Source: Sporomusaceae bacterium UBA7701 (GTDB lineage Bacteria > Bacillota > Negativicutes > Sporomusales > UBA7701). Taken from it: DNA of 64,000 nt. The position numbers and the translations under genes are program-made. The notes beneath the pieces are model-generated. The model did not search any database, was not told where the DNA came from, and saw only the letters and a list, made by a program, of their open reading frames with translations. Shown piece by piece: positions 58,377-64,000 of the stretch. Numbering within the stretch: position 1 is the first letter of the stretch; each line of letters starts with the position of its first letter. The stretch lies in NCBI GenBank assembly GCA_002482545.1, contig DLGF01000020.1, positions 62,001-126,000 on the forward strand, written 5' to 3'.

Positions 58377-59187
58377 TACCGGCATAAACACCGCCGCCCT
58401 GAATATGGCGGTTGATGAGGCGATCATGCTGGCGCACCGGGCGGGAAAAGTTCCTCCCACCCTCCGGTTTTACGGCTGGAAGCCTGCGGCGGTAAGCCTG
58501 GGCTATTTTCAGAAGGCGGCATCTGAAATCGATCTGGAAGCCTGCGGCGAATTGGGCGTGGATGTGGTCAGGCGGCTGACGGGCGGCCGGGCGGTTCTTC
58601 ACGAAGCCGAACTGACCTACAGTATCGCCGTCAAAGAGAGCTGCCCGCTCATCCCCAGGACAATAACAGCTTCGTACCAGTATTTCTGCAATGGACTTAT
58701 GGCCGGACTGCGAAGGCTGGGCGTGGAGGCCCGGCTGAGTATACCGCGGGAGGCGTACGGTCAGGCAGGCCCGAAACGGCGGTATTCGTCCGCCGCCTGT
58801 TTCGACGCCCCGTCGCATTACGAAATTACTTACGAGGGACGCAAGCTGGTCGGCAGCGCCCAGGTCCGGAAGAACGGGGTCATCCTCCAGCATGGGTCGA
58901 TCCTGATCCGTTTTTCCGTGGAAAAACTGACCGCGATACTCAAGGTTCCCTCCGACCGGAAGCGGCAATTGCTGACCGACATGCTGGCCAGCCGGGTGAC
59001 TTCCGTTGAACAAATCCGGGGATGCCCCGTCACCTGGGAGGAGACGCGGGACGCCCTGCTGGCCGAATTCGGACCGGCAATCGGCGTGGATATCCGGCAG
59101 GGATGCCTGACGAAAGAGGAGTCGGAAACCAGCGCCGCGCTCATTGAGGCCAAGTACAGCCGGCCTGAGTGGAATTTGCTGCGGTAA
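58357..59187 (+). CDS. lipM: octanoyl-[acyl carrier protein]:GcvH N-octanoyltransferase, LipM type
   Basis: 276 residues from the ATG at 58357, close to the 278 of Bacillus LipM. Family motifs are MNMAVDEAI-like (LNMAVDEAIMLA), VVRRLTGGRAVLHEAELTYS, the catalytic Cys148 in SSAACFDAPSHYEITYEG and KLVGSAQVRKNGVILQHGSI. The active-site Cys separates LipM from lipoate ligase LplA. It transfers octanoyl from acyl carrier protein to GcvH. The start overlaps the preceding radical SAM gene by about 20 bases. The lysines typical of LplA ATP sites are not evident. Confidence 0.9.
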   Translation: MIWRVLDTGINTAALNMAVDEAIMLAHRAGKVPPTLRFYGWKPAAVSLGYFQKAASEIDLEACGELGVDVVRRLTGGRAVLHEAELTYSIAVKESCPLIPRTITASYQYFCNGLMAGLRRLGVEARLSIPREAYGQAGPKRRYSSAACFDAPSHYEITYEGRKLVGSAQVRKNGVILQHGSILIRFSVEKLTAILKVPSDRKRQLLTDMLASRVTSVEQIRGCPVTWEETRDALLAEFGPAIGVDIRQGCLTKEESETSAALIEAKYSRPEWNLLR

Positions 59188-59204
59188 AAGGAAGGAGTGA
59201 GGGC

Positions 59205-60602
59205 ATGGATTATGATGTAGCGGTCGTTGGCGGAGGCCCGGGCGGATATGTGGCGGCCATCCGGGCCGCCCAGCTGGGCGCGAAGGTGCTGCTGATCGAG
59301 AAGGATCAACTGGGCGGTGTCTGTCTGAACCGGGGCTGCATCCCCACCAAGACGCTGCTGAAAAGCGCTGAAAAGTGGCGCGAACTGAACCGTTGCGGAG
59401 ATTTTGGCCTTACGGCCGGCAACATCGGCTTTGATTACCGTTTGATAACCGGGCGCGCCGGTCAGGTAGCGGAGCAGCTGCGAAAAGGCATTTCGCAGTT
59501 GGTGAAAAGTAACGCCGTCGATTGCAAGGCCGGGACAGCCAGGCTCGCCGGCGGCGACCGGATCAGCGTGGCAGCCGCTGCGGGAACGGAGCAGTATTCC
59601 GCCCGGAAAATCATCCTGGCGACAGGTTCCGTGCCGGTGAGGCTGCCGGTGCCCGGCGGCGAAGCGCCGTGCGTGATCGACAGCGACGGCCTGCTGGCAC
59701 TGTCGGAGGTGCCCCGGAATATGGTGGTCGTCGGGGCAGGGGCGGTCGGGATCGAGTTTGCGGCTATTTTTCAATCTTTCGGCTGCGACGTTACGGTGGT
59801 GGAAATGGCGCCAAGCATTCTGCCCGGCCTCGATGGCGAAATCGTGAAACGGCTGGCGCTGCTTTTGCGCAGACAGGGGATCAAGCTGCTGACCAACGCC
59901 CGGGTGACCGGGATCAGGCCGGGAACGGACGGGGGCGTTGTCGAGGTGTTCGACGGAGTGGATAAGCGGGAGATCGAAACGGAAAAGGTGCTGGCCTCCG
60001 TCGGAAGAGTCCCCGCGGTCGAAGGGCTGGGGCTGGACGAAGCCGGCGTCGCGCACAGCCGCAAGGGCATCCGGGTGAGCGCCCGAATGGAAACAACCGC
60101 CGCAGGCGTTTACGCCGTCGGCGATGTTACGGGGGAATATCTGTGGGCGCACGCCGCCTCGGCCGAGGGGATGGTTGCCGCGGAAAATGCCTGCGGACAA
60201 AAGGCGGCGATTAATTACCGGGCGGTTCCGGGATGCATCTACACCACCCCCGAGCTGGCCATGGTGGGCTTAACCGAGCAAGAGGCGCTGCAACAGGGAA
60301 AAGAGGTCAGGGTAAGCAAATTCAACTTCGCCGCCAACGGCAAAGCCGTATCCATGGGCGAGCCGGACGGAATGGTTAAAATCATCGCCGAACAAAACAC
60401 CGATGCGGTTTTGGGGATGCACATCCTGGGCCCCCATGCCAGCGATCTGATTATGGAAGGGGCGCTGGCCGTTCAGAATCAATTGACGGCGCGGGACCTT
60501 GCCCATACTATCCATCCTCATCCGAGCCTGTCCGAGGCCATTATGGAATGTGCCCACAGAGTTAACGGGGCTATAGTGCACCAAGCCAGGCTGAAAGCCT
60601 AG
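59205..60602 (+). CDS. lpdA: dihydrolipoyl dehydrogenase
   Basis: 465 residues from the ATG at 59205 after AAGGAAGGAG. FAD motif VAVVGGGPGGYVAAIRAAQ; redox disulfide Cys40/Cys45 in GGVCLNRGCIPTK; NAD motif VVVGAGAVGIEFAAIFQ; catalytic His/Glu near the end in HTIHPHPSLSEAIMECAH. It is the L protein that reoxidises dihydrolipoyl-GcvH with NAD+. Last gene of the gcv operon, followed by a terminator. Confidence 0.96.
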   Translation: MDYDVAVVGGGPGGYVAAIRAAQLGAKVLLIEKDQLGGVCLNRGCIPTKTLLKSAEKWRELNRCGDFGLTAGNIGFDYRLITGRAGQVAEQLRKGISQLVKSNAVDCKAGTARLAGGDRISVAAAAGTEQYSARKIILATGSVPVRLPVPGGEAPCVIDSDGLLALSEVPRNMVVVGAGAVGIEFAAIFQSFGCDVTVVEMAPSILPGLDGEIVKRLALLLRRQGIKLLTNARVTGIRPGTDGGVVEVFDGVDKREIETEKVLASVGRVPAVEGLGLDEAGVAHSRKGIRVSARMETTAAGVYAVGDVTGEYLWAHAASAEGMVAAENACGQKAAINYRAVPGCIYTTPELAMVGLTEQEALQQGKEVRVSKFNFAANGKAVSMGEPDGMVKIIAEQNTDAVLGMHILGPHASDLIMEGALAVQNQLTARDLAHTIHPHPSLSEAIMECAHRVNGAIVHQARLKA

Positions 60603-60646
60603 CCGGCAGTGTTTCACCCTACCCAAAGCGCGGCCAATACAGGAAG

Positions 60647-60682
60647 GGGCAGCCGGAACCTAGTGTTCCGGCTGCCCTTTTT
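60647..60682 (+). terminator. terminator of the gcv operon
   Basis: GGGCAGCCGGAAC pairs with GTTCCGGCTGCCC around CTAGT/TA, followed by TTTTTTG. Confidence 0.93.
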
Positions 60683-60740
60683 TGCCGCCGCCCAACTAAT
60701 TGTCGGGCGGCGTTTTTTTATTTTTATACAGGCATGGCGG

Positions 60741-60968
60741 CTATGCCATATGGGTGATGATTTTGTCCAGCGGCCAGCCGATGACTTTGCGGTAGTCGAG
60801 GGCCAGCACCAGTTTATCGACGCTTACCCCGTCGGCAAAATGCCGGAGCACGGCGGCGGTGCTCACACCGTACACTTCGGATATGCACTGGGCCAGTTCC
60901 TGCGGGGTGGCCAGATGGGGCGGATTATGGATGAATTCAGACAATCTGTTTAGCAGCGGTTGGTTCAT
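60741..60968 (-). CDS. small hypothetical protein
   Basis: 75 residues with AGGAGGGAGAG before the ATG at 60968 (minus strand). The sequence NRLSEFIHNPPHLATPQELA, QCISEVYGVSTAAVLRHFAD and YRKVIGWPLDKIITHMA is a small helical protein, possibly a DNA- or membrane-associated factor. Family unknown. Good codon use and a strong RBS support it. Confidence 0.6.
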   Translation of the reverse strand: MNQPLLNRLSEFIHNPPHLATPQELAQCISEVYGVSTAAVLRHFADGVSVDKLVLALDYRKVIGWPLDKIITHMA

Positions 60969-61218
60969 TTTTTATCTCTCCCTCCTGCTTCTTGCGGGAA
61001 CTTCTAAAGCCATATTATACTGCAAGTGTGACAGGGCCGTGACAACGCCGTTTTTCCCGGCGGGATGGAAGAGACGTGTATAATCCTTGGTGGTCCTGGA
61101 ATATATATTAGCCAAACGGGGCTTCCTCAGGCGAAGTTCCTCGCCGGGACGAGCGCTTTGATGCGATCCCCGGGCGCTCCTGGGGCCTGAATCAAAAAGA
61201 GAGGGGGAATGGCTGGGA
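60969..61218. other. intergenic region before the amidohydrolase gene
   Basis: About 250 bases. The stretch 61120-61195 can fold (GAGCGC with GCGCTC around TTTGATGCGATCCCCGG) but matches no known element. AGAGGGGG at 61200-61207 precedes the ATG. Confidence 0.4.
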
Positions 61219-62394
61219 ATGCCGGAACAATTACGCAAACTGGTGGACCGGAATGCCGACTATGTGGTCGCGCTCAGGCGGCATCTCCACATGTATCCGG
61301 AGGTGGGAACCCGGGAAGTGGAGACGCAGCGCAAGATCATGGACGAACTGAGAGCTTTCGGCCTCACGCCCCGCGCCATCGGCGGCACCGGGGTGATCGC
61401 CGAGATCAAGGGCGCTTTTCCCGGAAAGACCGTCGCCCTCCGGGCCGACATAGACGCCCTGCCGATCCAGGACGAGTGCGGAAAACCCTATCAGTCGCGC
61501 CGGGATAATGCTTGCCATGCCTGCGGCCATGACGGCCACACCGCCATGCTGGCCGGCGCGGCGAAGATTCTTTCCGGGCTGCGCGACGAACTCGCCGGCA
61601 GCATCCGGCTCTTGTTTCAGCCCAATGAGGAGCGGATGCCGGGGGGAGCCTCGGCGCTCGTCGCCGAGGGGGCGCTGGAGGGGGTGGACTATGTCCTGGG
61701 CGCGCATCTGTGGCAGCCGCTGCCGGCCGGGACCATCGGCGTGACCTACGGGCGGATGATGGCCGCCCCGGATGAATTCTCGATTGTCGTGACCGGCAAA
61801 GGCGGACACGGCTCGATGCCTCACCAGACCGTCGACAGTCTCCTGGTGGGCGCCCAGCTGGCCGTCGCCCTCAACACCATCGTCAGCCGGAGCGTCGATC
61901 CCCTGGCCAACGCCGTTCTGTCGCTGGGCGTCTTCCGGTCGGGCGACGTTTTCAACGTCATTCCCGACCGGGCGGAACTGAGCGGCACGGTCCGGACCTT
62001 CGAAGAGGAGGTACGGGAGAGCATCTTCGCCCGGATCGAGCAGACGGCGAAAGGGATCTGCCAGGCGGCGGGCGCCTCCTGCGAGCTTCACCGGATCGTC
62101 GGCTACCCGCCGGTCATCAACCATCCCGAAGTCAGCCGCGTGGTGGCGGAAGCCGGCCGGGCGGCGCTGGGCCCCGGCGGGGTGGTGGAAATCACGCCGG
62201 TGATGGGGGCGGAAGACTTCTCCTATTATCTCCAGCAAGTCCCCGGCGCCTTTTTCTTCATCGGAGCGGGGAACGAGGCGGCCGGGGCGGTGTACCCGCA
62301 CCACCACCCGAAGTTCGACATCGACGAAAAAGCCTTGGGCTACGGCATGGAGGTCCTGGTCCGGGCGGCGCTCCGGCTGCTCGGCGAAAAATAA
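61219..62394 (+). CDS. M20-family amidohydrolase
   Basis: 391 residues. The metal-binding landmarks are present: ALRADIDALPIQDE, then CHACGHDGHTAMLAGAAKIL (Cys102, His104, His107), LLFQPNEERMPGGASALVAE with the catalytic/bridging Glu, VLGAHLWQPLPAG and, late, PVMGAEDFSYYLQQVPGAFF. These define the M20D amidohydrolase family (IAA-amino acid hydrolase, N-acyl amino acid hydrolase). Substrate is probably an N-acyl amino acid or similar amide. The downstream DUF3311 and symporter genes suggest import and cleavage of a small substrate. Confidence 0.92.
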   Translation: MPEQLRKLVDRNADYVVALRRHLHMYPEVGTREVETQRKIMDELRAFGLTPRAIGGTGVIAEIKGAFPGKTVALRADIDALPIQDECGKPYQSRRDNACHACGHDGHTAMLAGAAKILSGLRDELAGSIRLLFQPNEERMPGGASALVAEGALEGVDYVLGAHLWQPLPAGTIGVTYGRMMAAPDEFSIVVTGKGGHGSMPHQTVDSLLVGAQLAVALNTIVSRSVDPLANAVLSLGVFRSGDVFNVIPDRAELSGTVRTFEEEVRESIFARIEQTAKGICQAAGASCELHRIVGYPPVINHPEVSRVVAEAGRAALGPGGVVEITPVMGAEDFSYYLQQVPGAFFFIGAGNEAAGAVYPHHHPKFDIDEKALGYGMEVLVRAALRLLGEK

Positions 62395-62424
62395 CGGCAG
62401 CTTCGATAACCAAGGAGGTGTGGT

Positions 62425-62667
62425 ATGGAAAAAAAGAGCAGGATTCCTGCGCTGCTGGGGAGTATCCCGGTGTTTACCCTGGTTCTGGCCATACCCTTCG
62501 TGAACCGTCTGGAGCCTTTTGTCTGGGGAATGCCCTTTCTGCTGTGGTGGATTGTCGTCAACGTATTGCTGACGCCCCTGTGGCTGGGGCTGGCCTACCG
62601 GTGCGAAAAGCAGGGGAAGGACCGGAGCGGCGCGCCGAATAGCGGCAAAGGAGGCGGTCAGGCGTGA
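62425..62667 (+). CDS. DUF3311 small membrane protein
   Basis: 80 residues with AAGGAGGTGTGG before the ATG. Two membrane segments (SIPVFTLVLAIPFVN and PFLLWWIVVNVLLTPLWLGL) and a charged C-terminus match DUF3311, which is regularly encoded right before sodium:solute symporters. It may be a small accessory subunit. The stop overlaps the symporter start. Confidence 0.88.
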   Translation: MEKKSRIPALLGSIPVFTLVLAIPFVNRLEPFVWGMPFLLWWIVVNVLLTPLWLGLAYRCEKQGKDRSGAPNSGKGGGQA

Positions 62668-64000
62668 GTGAATCATTTGTCGCGCTGTCCTGGATCTTCG
62701 GCATGGTCCTGCTGTGCGCCGTCATCGGCCTGTTCGCCGGGCGGAACATCAAGATGAACCTGGAGCAATGGACGGTCGGCGGGCGGAAGTTCGGCACGCT
62801 GTTCGTGTGGCTGCTGATGGCGGGCGAAATCTACACCACCTTCGCCTTCCTCGGAGCCGCGGGCTGGGCCTATTCCAAAGGCGCGCCCACCTACTACATC
62901 CTTTGCTACGGCACGATCGCCTACGCCTTGTCGTATTTCCTGCTGCCGCCCGTCTGGCGGGCCGGAAAAAATCTCGGCCTGGTATCCCAGCCCGATTTCT
63001 TCGTCAAGCGGTATGACAGCCGCTGGTTCGGAGCTCTCACCGCCGTCATCGGCGTCGTCTTCATGGTTCCTTATCTGCAACTGCAGCTGACCGGGCTGGG
63101 GATTATCGTGGAAACGGCTTCCTACGGCGGAATCGGCCGGGCTCCGGCCATGCTCATCGCCTTCGCCTGCGTCGCCGTCTTCGTATTCACCAGCGGCATC
63201 CGCGGCTCGGCCTGGACCAGCGCCATCAAGGATATCATGATGATCATCGCGGTCGTATTCGTCGGCTTTGGCCTGCCGGCCCTCTATCACGGCGGCGTCG
63301 GCAACGTGTTCGCCAAACTGGCGGCCGAGCGGCCGGAGTTTCTGGTTTTGCCGGGCGGCACGGCCAATATGGATGTCCAGTGGTTCATGTCCACCGTTCT
63401 CCTGACCGGCTGCGGCTTCTTTATGTGGCCTCACGCCTTCGCCTCGGTGTACAGCGCCAAACACGGCGACACCTTGAAGCACAACGCCATGCTCATGCCC
63501 TTTTATCAGCTCAGCATGCTGCTCTTATTCTTTGTCGGCTTCACCGCCCTTCTGACCATCCCGGGCATGAAAAATGGCGACCTGGCTTTCCTGACGCTGG
63601 TCCGCCAGACCTATCCGGCCTGGTTTATGGGCTTCATCGGCGCCGCCGGGGCGATCACCGCCATGGTGCCGGCGTCGGTCATCCTCATCGGCGCGTCCAC
63701 CCTGCTGGCGAAGAATGTCTATCACACCATGTTCAACCCTGACGCCAGCGAAAAGAGCGTCACCCTCATGGCCCGGGGCATCGTCATCGTCCTTACGGCC
63801 CTGTCGCTGTACCTGGCGATCTATGTGCCCAACATGCTGGTCAATCTGCTGCTGATCGGCTACAACGGCGTCACCCAGTTCTTCCCGGCGGTGGCGCTGG
63901 GCCTGATCTGGCGGCGCGTGACCAAGGCCGGCGTGTTCGCCGGGGTCATCACCGGGATCGCTATCGTGGCTTTCCTGACCTTCAACAACCTCGACCCCTT
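62664..64000 (+). CDS. sodium:solute symporter (SSS family), partial at right edge
   Basis: At least 445 residues from a GTG at 62664 without a stop to the window edge. About 11 membrane segments are visible. The SSS pattern includes the start MNLEQWTVGGRKFGTLFVWL, MAGEIYTTFAFLGAAGWAYS, TGCGFFMWPHAFASVYSAKH and IGAAGAITAMVPASVILIGA. The PanF/DhlC-like subfamily is common next to DUF3311. Substrate unknown, but joint location with an amidohydrolase suggests a carboxylate or acyl-amino acid. The C-terminus lies outside the window. Confidence 0.92.
   Translation, partial: MSESFVALSWIFGMVLLCAVIGLFAGRNIKMNLEQWTVGGRKFGTLFVWLLMAGEIYTTFAFLGAAGWAYSKGAPTYYILCYGTIAYALSYFLLPPVWRAGKNLGLVSQPDFFVKRYDSRWFGALTAVIGVVFMVPYLQLQLTGLGIIVETASYGGIGRAPAMLIAFACVAVFVFTSGIRGSAWTSAIKDIMMIIAVVFVGFGLPALYHGGVGNVFAKLAAERPEFLVLPGGTANMDVQWFMSTVLLTGCGFFMWPHAFASVYSAKHGDTLKHNAMLMPFYQLSMLLLFFVGFTALLTIPGMKNGDLAFLTLVRQTYPAWFMGFIGAAGAITAMVPASVILIGASTLLAKNVYHTMFNPDASEKSVTLMARGIVIVLTALSLYLAIYVPNMLVNLLLIGYNGVTQFFPAVALGLIWRRVTKAGVFAGVITGIAIVAFLTFNNLDP

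Overview
The window (about 58-60% G+C on visual impression) looks like the chromosome of an anaerobic, endospore-forming Firmicute. A gerA-gerB-gerC spore-germination operon, a sigma-54/PAS regulator, a glycine cleavage operon carrying its own lipoyl-assembly genes, D-proline/glycine-reductase-like proteins and an HgcAB mercury-methylation pair together suggest the Negativicutes (Sporomusaceae-like). That assignment is inference from gene content only.

Layout. 0.4-3.7 kb: a methyltransferase-like gene, an MFS transporter, a cyclophilin and a GIY-YIG protein. 4.1-7.9 kb: a sigma-54-dependent PAS activator followed by a long control region (perfect 16-bp inverted repeat, perfect -24/-12 promoter, sigma-70-type promoter, structured leader) in front of an amino-acid permease. 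8.3-12.3 kb: mutY and an envelope cluster (polysaccharide deacetylase, phosphodiester glycosidase, unknown exported protein). 12.3-16.4 kb: gerC, gerB and gerA on the minus strand. 16.7-19.7 kb: small genes and an FAD-dependent dehydrogenase. Two diverged copies of a palindromic dispersed repeat lie at 7.9-8.2 kb and 16.6-16.7 kb.

19.9-34.8 kb is a decayed prophage. It keeps small terminase, a large terminase with an internal deletion, portal, tail and ejection-type genes, holin, endolysin and an overlapping two-frame pair that resembles spanins. Integrase, repressor and capsid genes are absent. The place where capsid genes would be expected holds low-G+C cargo: an NlpC/P60 protein, an exported protein, a broken tail-collar gene and an antisense methyltransferase. 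A 24-residue Hol_Tox-type peptide with a convergent antisense promoter, and two copies of a putative BECR-type nuclease domain, lie in the prophage's late region.

34.9-44.4 kb: a lipoprotein with a duplicated domain, murI, pgeF, an orphan PrdD/PrdE-like pair, a lipoprotein gene behind a c-di-GMP-I riboswitch, arsR-hgcA-hgcB, a CBS-domain protein and a CDP-alcohol phosphatidyltransferase. 44.8-51 kb: a bicovalent-FAD-type oxidase, an SsuABC/TauABC-like transporter, an unknown gene, thiD and a CheY-like regulator. 51.0-51.6 kb: five tRNA genes (Asp, Phe, Gly, Cys, Leu).

51.7-60.7 kb is the most striking locus. Two complete tandem glycine riboswitches (four aptamers), each followed by its own intrinsic terminator, precede gcvT-gcvH-gcvPA-gcvPB, two radical SAM proteins that fit the LipS1/LipS2 lipoyl synthase, a LipM-type octanoyltransferase and lpdA. 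One transcript could therefore sense glycine, make the glycine cleavage system, build the lipoyl cofactor on GcvH and reoxidise it. The window ends with an M20 amidohydrolase, a DUF3311 protein and a sodium:solute symporter cut by the right edge.
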